A stretch of DNA of 64,000 nt from Sphingobium sp. EM0848 (GTDB taxonomy: Bacteria; Pseudomonadota; Alphaproteobacteria; Sphingomonadales; Sphingomonadaceae), in assembly GCF_013375555.1 (NCBI RefSeq), contig NZ_JABXWB010000005.1, positions 1,762,001-1,826,000 of the forward strand. Reading direction: 5' to 3'. The notes under the pieces are model-generated. The model was not told the DNA's origin and made no database searches. It was given only the letters and a program-made list of their open reading frames with translations. Made by a program: the position numbers and the translations under genes. Below are positions 42,440 to 51,789 of the stretch, one piece after another; position 1 is the stretch's first letter; the number at the start of each line of letters is the position of its first letter.

Positions 42440-43162
42440 TCAGTCTGAACTGACACCCGGCAGGGATTCCACATAAGCCCTTGCAGTCTTCTCACATATC
42501 CTGGCGGCAACCACCAATATCCTGTCACGGTCTTCACCGCGCGAAACGCCCAGCAGGATTGTCAGGACGCCCATGACGAGGCCGTTGATGAACTCCTCAT
42601 CGGATAGTTCGCCTCTCGCCCATTTGGCAGCAACCAGCATCCGCTGTTCGTCCAGCGATTCGATCAGCCGCTCAGGATCGACCCAGGGATGAAGGCTCGC
42701 CGAGGCGGCCAGTGCTTTGACATAGGGGGCCTGAATCGCGCTGAAAATATTGTGGAGCGTCTCGCGCAATTCAGGATGCGGGCTCGCACTGAAATAGAAT
42801 CCCGTTATCGCCTTGATATAATTGGGAATGGCCAGATTGCGTGTGCCTACGGCCACCATCCGCTCGATCAGCCGGTCAAGTGTGCCGACGGCGCTGCGAT
42901 AGGGGATATGGCGCTCATAATCTTCGAAATAGTCCAGGATCGCCGCCGCGATCAGTTCGTCCTTCGTGCCGAAGGCATTGTATAATGTCTGCTTGGCGAC
43001 ATCCGCGCGCCGGCAGAGCGCATTGATGCTGAAGCCATCAATTCCCTGCTCGGCCACCAGGTCGCGCGTGACCGCAAGAATTCGCTTCCGTCGCTCGAGC
43101 ATCGTCGCGCTCGCGTAACGCTCTCCTCCCTGTTGGCGATTGGCCTGCTCTTTGCCCGTCAT
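42440..43162 (-). CDS. TetR-family regulator
   Basis: The 240-residue regulator has the TetR helix-turn-helix over about residues 24-70 (RRKRILAVTRDLVAEQGIDGFSINALCRRADVAKQTLYNAFGTKDELI). The C-terminal part is the usual ligand and dimer domain. It is divergent from the CoA-transferase gene, with a 12-bp palindrome between them, the standard plan of a local repressor. Its ligand is probably a CoA ester or acid of the adjacent pathway. Confidence 0.87.
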   Translation of the reverse strand: MTGKEQANRQQGGERYASATMLERRKRILAVTRDLVAEQGIDGFSINALCRRADVAKQTLYNAFGTKDELIAAAILDYFEDYERHIPYRSAVGTLDRLIERMVAVGTRNLAIPNYIKAITGFYFSASPHPELRETLHNIFSAIQAPYVKALAASASLHPWVDPERLIESLDEQRMLVAAKWARGELSDEEFINGLVMGVLTILLGVSRGEDRDRILVVAARICEKTARAYVESLPGVSSD

Positions 43163-43218
43163 GGCCCGTGTTCATGGCGCAATCTGCCCGGTTTGGCCAG
43201 TGTGTTTCCCTAAAAATA

Positions 43219-43230
43219 AGACCGTGGTCT
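43219..43230. promoter_or_regulatory. Palindromic operator AGACC-GT-GGTCT
   Basis: A perfect 5+5 palindrome around GT, within ATAAGACCGTGGTCTAAT, lies between the divergent TetR and CoA-transferase genes. It is AT-flanked and 54 nt before the 43284 start. A TetR dimer site is the natural reading. Confidence 0.65.
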
Positions 43231-43283
43231 AATTTTCATTGCGAGGGAAACTGCGTCAGCGTATAGGATCAGCAAAAGAAGAC

Positions 43284-45689
43284 ATGATGGAGAGCGATAT
43301 GGCAGGCCCCCTTGAGCATATTGTCGTCGTTGAAGCCGCGCCGGTCATGCCCGGATCCATGGCCGGGATGCTGCTGGCCGATCATGGAGCGCAGGTGATC
43401 AAGGTCGAACCGCGCGGCGGGGCCTTTTTCGCGCATGACCTCAGCCGCAAGGGATGGGACCGGGGCAAGAAAAGCATCGAACTGGACCTGTTCGATGCCG
43501 CAGACCGGGAACAGTTGCGCGGGTTGCTGAAAGGAGCGGATGTCTTCCTCCACGCGCTGACCGATGCGGAGGCGTTGGACCTCGGCCTTGATCCCGTCAG
43601 GCTGGAGGGGGATTTCCCGGCGCTCATTTCCTGCAAATTATCAGCCTACAGCGCCGACACGCCCTTCGCTGATCGGCCTTATGGAGAATCCCTGGCGGCA
43701 GCGCTGCTTGGCACCATGATCGACAAGGGCAGTTCGCACCGGGAAGGCCCCATGTATCTGGGCCATCCCGCGCTCCATTATGGCCAGGCGTTCCTGGCGG
43801 TCATTAGCGTACTGGCGGCGTTGCGAGCGCGCCGCTGCATCGGCGAGGGACAAGGCATAGAGGCATCATTGCTGGATGCGATGATTGCCCAGTCGCCGAT
43901 GAATCACTGGTGGCAGGAAGATGGCCTTTCCTACATCCGCAAGGGAGATTCCGGTGCTGCCGACCGCTTCGGGCGGGTCCGGCTGGTCACGGCCATGCTC
44001 GAATGCGGCGACGGCAAATTCCTCCAGATCCATACCGGTTCCGGCGGCTTCAAACCGGCCATGGACATTCTGGGCTTCGGCGACCGGATCAAGAAGGTCG
44101 ACGGGCCGGAAATGGCGGTGTCGCTGGACGATGACGAATATCAATGCTGCCGGGTTGAAATTTTCGACGCCATTCGTGCGAAGCCAAGGGACGAATGGAT
44201 CCGCCTGTTCCGGGAGGCCGATGTCGCGGCCCTGCCCGTGCTGGAACCGGCAGAGATCCTGCTGGATGAACAGGTCGAATATGCGAACATGCGGATCGAA
44301 TTGCCGGATGCCGATTTCGGCACGATCCATCAGGCCGCGCCGGCTGTCCGCTTCGGACGGACGATTGTGTCCACGCCCCTGCCCGCCCCTGCGATCGGCG
44401 CTGATAACGCCTTGCTGCCCGAACTGGTCGCGCGCCCGTCCAAGGCCAAGCTGTTGCCGGGCCGCCCGATCAAACGCGCGCTGGAAGGCCTGCGTATCGT
44501 CGATTTTTCGTCCTTCTTCGCGGTCGGGTTCGGTGGCCGACTGCTCAACGATCTGGGCGCCGATGTCATCAAGGTGGAAACCCCGTCAGGCGACCAGATG
44601 CGTCCTTTGCCCGACGTGTTTGACGCCGCGCAGCGGGGCAAGCGGAACATCGTGCTCGACCTGAAGACAGCCGAAGGTCTGGCGGCAGCCCACCGGCTGG
44701 TCGCGACGGCGGATGTGGTCACGCACAATCTACGCCCCGGCAAGGCGGACAAGCTGGGCATCGGCTATGACCGATTGTCGGCGATCAATCCCGACCTCAT
44801 CTATGTCTATCTGCCCGGCTATGGCTCCCATGGGCCGAAATCGCTGCTCAAAAGCTTCGCGCCGCTGGTCAGCGGCTGGACGGGCCTGCTGTATGAAGGC
44901 GGTGGTGAGGGAAACACACCCAACCGTTCGGTCTTCGGTAATGAGGATTATAATAACGGCTTTCTGGGTGCAGCGGCCATATTGATGGCCGTCGAAAACC
45001 GGACGGAACGGGGATATGGCGAATATGTCGAATGTCCCCAGCTCCATTCCAGCCTATGGACGACGTCCGAGCATTTCCTCGATGCCGAGCGGAAGACGGT
45101 TTACGGAATGCGGCTCGACCAGGAACAGCAGGGCTTCAACGCTCTGGACCGGCTCTACCGGACCAGCGATGGCTGGCTTTGCCTCTGCTGCCGACAGGAT
45201 GACCGTTTTGCCGCGCTCGCCCATGCCATCGGTCGCGATGATCTGGTCAACGACAGCCGCTTCCGTACCGTGCAGGACCGCAACGCGCATGACCTCATTC
45301 TTCGCTGCCTGCTGAAGTCCTTTTTCGCGACCCGGACGTCCGCCGAAGCCTTCGCCATTCTCGACGCGGCCGGGGCGGCTTGCGAGATAGCGCGGGAAAC
45401 CCAATGGGTGGACGACGCTCTGTTCGAGCAATGGATGCTTCGCAGCAACCGCGCCATCGAAAATCATGAGTCCATGTACGGCCATGTTCGCCAGTTGGGC
45501 CTTTTCAACCATCTGTCGAAGACCCCCGGTTTTGCTCAAGGCTCTGCGCCGCGATTGGGCGAGCATAGCGTTTCGATCCTCACCGAACTGGGCTATTCTC
45601 AGGCGGAGATCAGCGATCTTCTGGAACGGGGGATCGCCATTCAGGCCGATGATGTGAAGGGCCGCATCGCCTCACGCGTAACGGCATAG
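43284..45689 (+). CDS. Fused double CaiB/BaiF (class III) CoA-transferase
   Basis: The 801-residue protein has two CaiB/BaiF halves, about residues 7-390 and 400-800, each opening with the family's LADHGAQVIKVEP or LNDLGADVIKVET segment. In half one the catalytic Asp position is kept (GQGIEASLLDA, Asp198); in half two the equivalent position reads YVECPQLHSS, with His588. So one half is probably catalytic and the other structural. The start ATG 43284 is followed by another in-frame ATG at 43299 with GAGAG. It would activate an organic acid with CoA from a donor. It starts a co-directional run with a quinone reductase and a PQQ dehydrogenase. Confidence 0.84.
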   Translation: MMESDMAGPLEHIVVVEAAPVMPGSMAGMLLADHGAQVIKVEPRGGAFFAHDLSRKGWDRGKKSIELDLFDAADREQLRGLLKGADVFLHALTDAEALDLGLDPVRLEGDFPALISCKLSAYSADTPFADRPYGESLAAALLGTMIDKGSSHREGPMYLGHPALHYGQAFLAVISVLAALRARRCIGEGQGIEASLLDAMIAQSPMNHWWQEDGLSYIRKGDSGAADRFGRVRLVTAMLECGDGKFLQIHTGSGGFKPAMDILGFGDRIKKVDGPEMAVSLDDDEYQCCRVEIFDAIRAKPRDEWIRLFREADVAALPVLEPAEILLDEQVEYANMRIELPDADFGTIHQAAPAVRFGRTIVSTPLPAPAIGADNALLPELVARPSKAKLLPGRPIKRALEGLRIVDFSSFFAVGFGGRLLNDLGADVIKVETPSGDQMRPLPDVFDAAQRGKRNIVLDLKTAEGLAAAHRLVATADVVTHNLRPGKADKLGIGYDRLSAINPDLIYVYLPGYGSHGPKSLLKSFAPLVSGWTGLLYEGGGEGNTPNRSVFGNEDYNNGFLGAAAILMAVENRTERGYGEYVECPQLHSSLWTTSEHFLDAERKTVYGMRLDQEQQGFNALDRLYRTSDGWLCLCCRQDDRFAALAHAIGRDDLVNDSRFRTVQDRNAHDLILRCLLKSFFATRTSAEAFAILDAAGAACEIARETQWVDDALFEQWMLRSNRAIENHESMYGHVRQLGLFNHLSKTPGFAQGSAPRLGEHSVSILTELGYSQAEISDLLERGIAIQADDVKGRIASRVTA

Positions 45690-45709
45690 TCGTCGGGAAG
45701 GATCGGCAG

Positions 45710-46687
45710 ATGAAGGCATTATTGTGCGAACGCCACGGCCCGCCGGAAACACTTGTCTTTCGTGAGGTCGAAGCGCCGGTTCCCGGCCCCGGACAGGTGC
45801 GGATCAAAATGGCGGCAGCGGGCGTCAACCTGCCGGACGGACTCATCATCCAGAATCTCTATCAGGTGAAGCCCGACCTGCCCTTCACGCCGGGAAGCGA
45901 GGTGGCCGGAGAGGTCGATGCCGTGGGCGAAGATGTGTCCGATTTCCGGGTCGGCGACCGGGTGGCGGCGATGACTGTGCATGGCGCCTTTGCCGAACAG
46001 ACGGTAGTGCTTGCGGATCGTGTGGTGAAGTTGCCGCCCGCCATGCCGTTCGATACGGCAGCGAGCCTGCTGATGGCTTATGGTACCGCCTTTCACGCCT
46101 TCCGCCAGCGGGCGGCACTGCGACCCGGCGAGACCGTTCTGGTGCTGGGTGCGGGCGGCGGTGTCGGTCTGGCGGCGGTCGAGCTTGCCCGGGCCATGGG
46201 CGCGCGGGTGATCGCGGCGGCCGGGAGCGAGGAAAAGCGTGCTTTGGCTTTGGCGCATGGCGCCGAGGCCGCCATCGATTATCGTAATGAGGATCTGCGC
46301 GAACGCGTGTCCGCCTGGACAGAGGGGCGCGGCGTGGACGTGGTCTACGATCCGGTCGGCGGCGACATGGCGGAGCGCGCCTTTAGATCAATCGCCCGCT
46401 ATGGCCGCTTTCTGGTGATCGGCTTTGCTGCGGGCAGCATTCCCTCCCTTCCCATCAATCTGCCGCTGCTCAAGTCCGCATCGATTGTGGGTGTGTTCTG
46501 GGGATCGTTCCTTGTGAATGAGCCGGAGACGCATCGCCGCAACATGCAGGAGCTTTTCGAGCTTTATGCGCAGGGCGCGATCCGCCCGCATATCAGCCGA
46601 AAATTCGCGCTTGCGGACAGTGCCACCGCGATCAGATGGATCATGGATCGCAAGGCTTTGGGCAAGGTGGTCGTGACCGCCGAATAG
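45710..46687 (+). CDS. NADPH:quinone oxidoreductase-like MDR protein
   Basis: The 325-residue zinc-free medium-chain dehydrogenase/reductase has the N-terminal GroES-like domain (VNLPDGLIIQNLYQVKPDLPFTPGSEVAGEV near residues 44-74) and cofactor motif LGAGGGVGLAAVELARAMGARVIAAAGS near 144-171. No zinc Cys set is present. It reduces enones or quinones with NADPH. It lies 20 nt after the CoA-transferase, likely in the same operon. Confidence 0.82.
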   Translation: MKALLCERHGPPETLVFREVEAPVPGPGQVRIKMAAAGVNLPDGLIIQNLYQVKPDLPFTPGSEVAGEVDAVGEDVSDFRVGDRVAAMTVHGAFAEQTVVLADRVVKLPPAMPFDTAASLLMAYGTAFHAFRQRAALRPGETVLVLGAGGGVGLAAVELARAMGARVIAAAGSEEKRALALAHGAEAAIDYRNEDLRERVSAWTEGRGVDVVYDPVGGDMAERAFRSIARYGRFLVIGFAAGSIPSLPINLPLLKSASIVGVFWGSFLVNEPETHRRNMQELFELYAQGAIRPHISRKFALADSATAIRWIMDRKALGKVVVTAE

Positions 46688-46729
46688 GCTCCGACAAGGT
46701 GGAAATGGAAGCTCAGGGCAGCGCGTGAC

Positions 46730-48820
46730 ATGACATATAAGATGCTGGATCAATCTGCTTGCTCAAGGCGCGTGACGTGGCGCGGTCTGGCCTGCCGCAT
46801 CGCATTGGGCCTCATGGCATTGGCGGCGGCCTGTTCCGATACGCAGCACCTGGCGCCGCAGGAAGCCTCCGGTGACGATTGGCTCCATTATGGCGGATCG
46901 CCTGATGAAAATCATTTCAGCGCCCTTGCCGACATTAATGACGGGAATGTCGGCAAACTGAAATTGCTGTGGTTCCATGATCTGGACCCGGTGCCGAGCG
47001 TCTACAGTGCGCCGCTGGCTGTCGGCGGCAGGCTCTATTTCGCGGTGGGCTATTCTGTCGTCCATGCCATGGATGCGGCGACCGGCCGGTTACTGTGGAA
47101 ATATGACCCGGAAGTCTATGCCCATGCCGGGTCGAAGCTGCGGACCGGATGGGGCGTTCGCGGGATCGCCTATCATGAAGGGCAGGTTTTCACCGGCACG
47201 CTGGACGGTCGCCTGCTGGCAATCGATGCCCGCACGGGGCGCCTGAACTGGAGCGTCCAGACGACCGAGCCCGACGATGCGCGCTATATTTCCGGGCCGC
47301 CCTACGTTTTCAACAACACCGTTGTGATCGGCCATGGCGGCGCTGACTATGGCGCGACACGGGGCTATGTGACGGCTTATGATATCCATAGCGGGCGGCA
47401 GAAATGGCGCTTCTACACCGTGCCCGGCAATCCCGCCAAAGGCTTTGAAAACGCTGCAATGCGCATGGCGGCGAAGACGTGGACGGGCGAATGGTGGAAA
47501 TATGGCGGTGGCGGCACCGTCTGGCACGCCATGGCTTATGATCCGGAGTTCAAGCGTCTCTATATCGGGACGGGCAATGGCGGTCCGTGGAACCGGCATA
47601 TCCGCAGTCCGGGGGGTGGTGACAACCTGTTTTTGTCCTCCATCGTCGCTCTGAATGCCGACACGGGAGCCTATGTCTGGCATTATCAGACCACGCCGGG
47701 TGAGAGCTGGGACTTCACCAGCACCATGGATATTGAGCTGGCGACCCTGAATATTGGCGGCAAACCGACGCCGGTCATTCTGCACGCGCCGAAAAACGGC
47801 TTCTTCTATGTGCTCGACCGTCGGAACGGGAAATTCATCTCCGCCGAAAAGATCGTGCCGGTCAACTGGGCGACCCATATCGATCCCAAGACCGGGCGCC
47901 CCGTCGAGACAGCGATCGCGCGCTATCCGGGGGGCAAGCCGCAAATCCTCTGGCCCAGTTCCATCGGCGCGCATAGCGTTGCCGCAATGTCCTTCAGCCC
48001 CCGGACGGGTCTGGTCTATATTCCCGTCACCCACGCGGCACGGGTCTATATGGACCCGCCGGGCGATCTCGCCCAGTGGCGGTCCAAGGGCAACCGGATC
48101 TATGACACCGGAACCGGACCCGCGCCCGCCGATGTCAAATTGCCGCAAAGCTGGAGCGCGCTTCTAGCCTGGAATCCGCGCACCCAGCGGGAGGCTTGGC
48201 GTATCCCTATGCATGGCCCGGTTCAGGGTGGCACGCTTGCCACGGCCGGTAATCTGGTTTTTCAGGGTAATGTTGAAGGCCAGATCGTCGCCTATAACGC
48301 GACCGACGGCCGGAAATTATGGAATTTCGATGCTCAGGTCGGCATTCAGTCCCAGCCGATCACCTATCGTGCCGGCGGGCGACAGCTGATAACGGTGATC
48401 GCCGGTTGGCGAGGGACGGGCTATGGCGGTGGACCGACCTGGGAATATCGGCTCCAGCATCGGCGCGTGCTGACCTTCGCGCTTGACGGCAAGGCCAGCC
48501 TGCCCCCCGCCGACAGGACCGAAATGCCGCTGGTCGACGATCCAGCCTTTCGGGTCGACCCGGCCAAGGTCGCTGTCGGCCAAGCAGTTTACAGCACGCG
48601 CTGCATGATCTGCCACGGCCCCCACCTTCATGCGAGCGGTGCAGCTCCCGATCTCAGAAGGTCTCAGATACCATTGGCACAGGCCGCGCTGGTATCCGTT
48701 CTGCACGATGGTGCATTGCGACCCGCGGGCATGCCCAGTTTCGAAGATCTCAGTCCGGAACAGATTGCCGGACTTCAGCACTATATTCGGCAAGAAGCAC
48801 GAGCCAACTCCGTCCGGTGA
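46730..48820 (+). CDS. PQQ-dependent quinohaemoprotein alcohol dehydrogenase, divergent
   Basis: The 696-residue protein has an N-terminal export signal ending LAAAC near residue 35 (possible lipoprotein), an eight-bladed PQQ propeller (about 50-590) with W-motifs such as LLAIDARTGRLNW and the catalytic-Asp segment ESWDFTSTMD, and a C-terminal cytochrome c domain with CMICH at residues 625-629. Type II quinohaemoprotein dehydrogenases normally have adjacent Cys in CCDxVxRG; here it reads GWGVRG near 140-146, so the vicinal disulfide is absent. It would oxidise a primary or secondary alcohol in the periplasm. Confidence 0.84.
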   Translation: MTYKMLDQSACSRRVTWRGLACRIALGLMALAAACSDTQHLAPQEASGDDWLHYGGSPDENHFSALADINDGNVGKLKLLWFHDLDPVPSVYSAPLAVGGRLYFAVGYSVVHAMDAATGRLLWKYDPEVYAHAGSKLRTGWGVRGIAYHEGQVFTGTLDGRLLAIDARTGRLNWSVQTTEPDDARYISGPPYVFNNTVVIGHGGADYGATRGYVTAYDIHSGRQKWRFYTVPGNPAKGFENAAMRMAAKTWTGEWWKYGGGGTVWHAMAYDPEFKRLYIGTGNGGPWNRHIRSPGGGDNLFLSSIVALNADTGAYVWHYQTTPGESWDFTSTMDIELATLNIGGKPTPVILHAPKNGFFYVLDRRNGKFISAEKIVPVNWATHIDPKTGRPVETAIARYPGGKPQILWPSSIGAHSVAAMSFSPRTGLVYIPVTHAARVYMDPPGDLAQWRSKGNRIYDTGTGPAPADVKLPQSWSALLAWNPRTQREAWRIPMHGPVQGGTLATAGNLVFQGNVEGQIVAYNATDGRKLWNFDAQVGIQSQPITYRAGGRQLITVIAGWRGTGYGGGPTWEYRLQHRRVLTFALDGKASLPPADRTEMPLVDDPAFRVDPAKVAVGQAVYSTRCMICHGPHLHASGAAPDLRRSQIPLAQAALVSVLHDGALRPAGMPSFEDLSPEQIAGLQHYIRQEARANSVR

Positions 48821-48921
48821 TCACGCATAACGCTGACGCCAGCGCGTACAGTCATTTGGACACGGCAAAGGCGCGTGGCTGACGGCGAAAAAACGCCTTC
48901 ATTCACCGCCCCCAACCATAT

Positions 48922-49938
48922 TCAACCCATTTTGAGGACCACGCGTAACCTGGCCTTGCCGCTCATCATCCGATCGTAGGCGGCCTGTGCTTCCTCGAAC
49001 GGATAGATTTCGTTCATCGACGTCACGTCATGGAGTTGGCTGAAAGCGAGAGTATCCTCCGAGTCCGCCGCCACGCCGGAATACCAGCCTTTGACCGCCG
49101 CGCGCTTGGCAAGCAGGTCGAGCGTGTCGACGGGGAAGGCACCGACTGCGCCAATCACCATCATCACGCCATTGGGTCCCAGACCGCCGATGATCGCCTG
49201 CATGGCGGGGGCGCTGGTGACCGTGGCGATAATCGCCCGGGCACCGCCCATTTTCTGCAGCGCTTCCGCGACATCACCGTCCTCGCTATCGATATAGTCG
49301 TGTGCGCCGAGCGAGCGGGCAAGATCTTCCTTGTCACGACCACGGTTAACCGCAACGGTCCGGAAACCAAGACGCCGCGCAAATTGGATCCCCAGATGAC
49401 CGAGGCCGCCGACACCCTGTATCGCGACCAGATCGCCCGGTGCAGCCCCGCAATTTCTCAGGGCGTTGAAGGTGGTGATGCCCGCGCATAGCAGCGGCGC
49501 GGATTCCACCTTGTCGAGATCGAACGGAACATGCGCGACCGCCGAAACATCTGCGACGAGATGCGTCGCATAGCCGCCGTCACGGCTGACACCGGTCACG
49601 GCACGAACATTCTCACAGGCAAAAGCATCCCCACGGCGACAGCGCGAACAATGGCCGCATGATCCGCCAAACCACCCGACGCCGGCCCGCTCGCCAACCT
49701 GCCATCCGGTGACGCCATCGCCGACCGCCGCCACGGTGCCGATCACCTCATGGCCAGGCACGCGCGGATATTGCATGCCCGGCAATATGCCTTCGACAGT
49801 CAGCGAATCGCTGTGGCAGACGCCGCAGGCATGAACCTCAATCAGTAGTTCGCCTTTGTCCGGCAGCGGAATCTCGCGCTCGATACGCTCGAGTTTGCCC
49901 CCGGCTTGAGTTACGGCCATCGCGATCATCTTCAGCAT
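48922..49938 (-). CDS. Zinc-dependent alcohol dehydrogenase
   Basis: The 338-residue MDR enzyme starts at ATG 49938 behind GAGGAGA. The catalytic zinc site is in CGVCHSD near residues 39-45 and GHE near 63-65; the structural zinc Cys are in CGHCSRCRRGDAFAC near 94-108. The NAD motif is GVGGLGHLG near 177-185. It is convergent with the PQQ dehydrogenase. It resembles the AdhP/AdhA class acting on primary alcohols and aldehydes. Confidence 0.87.
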   Translation of the reverse strand: MLKMIAMAVTQAGGKLERIEREIPLPDKGELLIEVHACGVCHSDSLTVEGILPGMQYPRVPGHEVIGTVAAVGDGVTGWQVGERAGVGWFGGSCGHCSRCRRGDAFACENVRAVTGVSRDGGYATHLVADVSAVAHVPFDLDKVESAPLLCAGITTFNALRNCGAAPGDLVAIQGVGGLGHLGIQFARRLGFRTVAVNRGRDKEDLARSLGAHDYIDSEDGDVAEALQKMGGARAIIATVTSAPAMQAIIGGLGPNGVMMVIGAVGAFPVDTLDLLAKRAAVKGWYSGVAADSEDTLAFSQLHDVTSMNEIYPFEEAQAAYDRMMSGKARLRVVLKMG

Positions 49939-50169
49939 GCGGTGTCTCCTCACTCGTTCGGAGATTGAGAGCGGTGATGCAGCAATTGCGTGCCTTATTA
50001 TCGCGGCAATGAACAACTTGTCGAATGGAGAGTTCCCAAAAGGCAAAAACGGGCGCTCCTATTCCCTGTCGATCGTTCACCTTGACCGCGGATGCTTTCC
50101 ATCCGAGACTGTTGCGTCCGGGCGCACCGTCAATTGAGCAGGCGGACCATCCCGGCGGGAGAACGAGAC

Positions 50170-51297
50170 ATGCGCGAGCTTGCCCTGCTGGTGGCGACGC
50201 GAAAGGGTGCCTGGATCTATCGCAGCGATGTCGAACGCCGGGAATGGCGGGCCGATGGTCCGCACTTCCTTGGCCATATCATTCATCATCTCGTCCTCGA
50301 TCCCCGCGATGGTCGCACATTGCTGGCCGCCGCCAAGACCGGGCATCTGGGCCCGACGATCTTCCGCTCGACCGATATGGGCAGAAGCTGGAGCGAGGCG
50401 AGCCGTCCACCTGCCTTCCCCAAGGCGGGGGAAGGAGAAGTCGGCCGCGCCGTCGATCATAGTTTCTGGTTGACGCCGGGCCATGCCAGCGAGCCGGGGC
50501 TATGGTATGCGGGCACCTCACCGCAGGCGCTCTTCCGCAGCGAGGATGGCGGTGCGACCTGGGAAGGCGTTGCGGGCTTCAACGATAACCCCGCCTATCG
50601 CGACCGCCTGGGCGGCGCGCAGGACGGCACGCCCGATGGCCCGAAGCTGCATTCGATGCTGGTCGACCCGCGCGACGCAGCGCATCTCTACCTTGGAATG
50701 TCGGGCGGGGGTGTACATGAGTCGCAGGATGCCGGTCAGACTTGGGTGCCGCTGATCGACGGGCTGGAGGTGGTTGAGGGTTTCGACGCCAGTCAATGGG
50801 CCTTTCACGACCCGCATTGCCTGACGCTGTGCCCTTCGAACCCCGATCGGCTCTATCAGCAGAACCATTGCGGCATCTACCGGATCGACCGGCCGTCGAA
50901 CCAGTGGCGGCGGATCGGGCGCGCCATGCCCACGGAGGTCGGCGACATAGGCTTTCCCATCATAGTCCACCCGCGCGACGACCAGACCTGCTGGGTGTTC
51001 CCGATGGACGGCACTGACGTCTGGCCACGCACCAGCCCGGGCGGCAAGCCCGCCGTCTATATCACGCGCGATGGTGGTGAGTCCTGGTCGCGGCAGGATG
51101 TCGGCCTGCCACAGAACAGTGCGTGGTGGACGGTCTATCGTCAGGCAATGGCCAATGATATCTGCGATCCGGTTGGCGTTTATGTCGGCACGGCCAGTGG
51201 CGGCCTGTGGATGAGCGCGGACGAAGGCGAGCAATGGTCGATGATCGCGCAGCATCTGCCGCCGATATTTGCCGTGGAAACGGCCGTCCTAGCCTGA
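50170..51297 (+). CDS. BNR/sialidase-like beta-propeller protein
   Basis: The 375-residue protein has repeated Asp-box/BNR signatures, such as STDMGRSWSEA, SEDGGATWEGV, SQDAGQTWVPL, TRDGGESWSRQ and SADEGEQWSMI, spaced over the whole length: a propeller. There is no signal peptide, so it is probably cytoplasmic. It lies 11 nt before a MoaD-like gene. Such propeller/MoaD pairs occur in other bacteria as I recall, with unknown role. It is not a proven sialidase; catalytic Arg triads were not identified. Confidence 0.8.
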   Translation: MRELALLVATRKGAWIYRSDVERREWRADGPHFLGHIIHHLVLDPRDGRTLLAAAKTGHLGPTIFRSTDMGRSWSEASRPPAFPKAGEGEVGRAVDHSFWLTPGHASEPGLWYAGTSPQALFRSEDGGATWEGVAGFNDNPAYRDRLGGAQDGTPDGPKLHSMLVDPRDAAHLYLGMSGGGVHESQDAGQTWVPLIDGLEVVEGFDASQWAFHDPHCLTLCPSNPDRLYQQNHCGIYRIDRPSNQWRRIGRAMPTEVGDIGFPIIVHPRDDQTCWVFPMDGTDVWPRTSPGGKPAVYITRDGGESWSRQDVGLPQNSAWWTVYRQAMANDICDPVGVYVGTASGGLWMSADEGEQWSMIAQHLPPIFAVETAVLA

Positions 51298-51308
51298 GGA
51301 GAAGTGAC

Positions 51309-51566
51309 GTGAACGTGTCAATTCCCAGCGCGCTGCAATCCTATACCGGCGCGTCGCAGGTGGAGGCGTCGGGCGCTAACCTCACCGAATTGTTCGCTGC
51401 GCTCGATACATCCTATCCCGGCATCCGCTTTCGCATGATCGATGAGCAGGACCGCTTTCGACGCCACATGCGCTGCTTCGTGAATGGCGAGCAGGTTTAC
51501 GAACTATGCAGACCTCTGTCCGTCCGTGACGAAGTCATCATCCTTCAGGCACTCAGCGGGGGATGA
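51309..51566 (+). CDS. MoaD/ThiS-family ubiquitin-like protein
   Basis: The 85-residue protein begins with GTG at 51309 after GAGGAGAAG. It has the beta-grasp pattern of sulfur carriers, with LTELFAALDTSYPGIRFRMI near residues 25-44, RCFVNGEQVY, and ends in Ser-Gly-Gly, the Gly-Gly tail needed for activation and transfer. MoaD proper works with MoaE in molybdopterin synthesis, but no moa genes are near. The tight pairing with the BNR protein suggests a dedicated partnership. Confidence 0.78.
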   Translation: MNVSIPSALQSYTGASQVEASGANLTELFAALDTSYPGIRFRMIDEQDRFRRHMRCFVNGEQVYELCRPLSVRDEVIILQALSGG

Positions 51567-51692
51567 TGACGACAGGAAGGCACTACATATAACCCGCCGA
51601 CGTCAGCTCGGGCATGTGTCACGCCTTCGCAAGCGGCCCAACTCATTGGAAAGCCTGTCGAGTTGCAAGGCATGCATGTTCCCACATGGCGA

Positions 51693-51706
51693 CGTGCATT
51701 TGCACG
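51693..51706. promoter_or_regulatory. Palindrome CGTGCA-TT-TGCACG upstream of LysR gene
   Basis: The 14-bp palindrome lies 84 nt before the LysR start in a 223-nt gap that otherwise shows no gene. It is followed by AATAAT, a possible -10. LysR proteins usually bind such dyads to regulate themselves. Confidence 0.5.
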
Positions 51707-51789
51707 AATAATCTGCCACCTTGGGTAGCTGGCGACACATCTTGCATTCAGGAGAGTGTCGCCTGTCGAACCCAATAAAGGGAGTGCCC

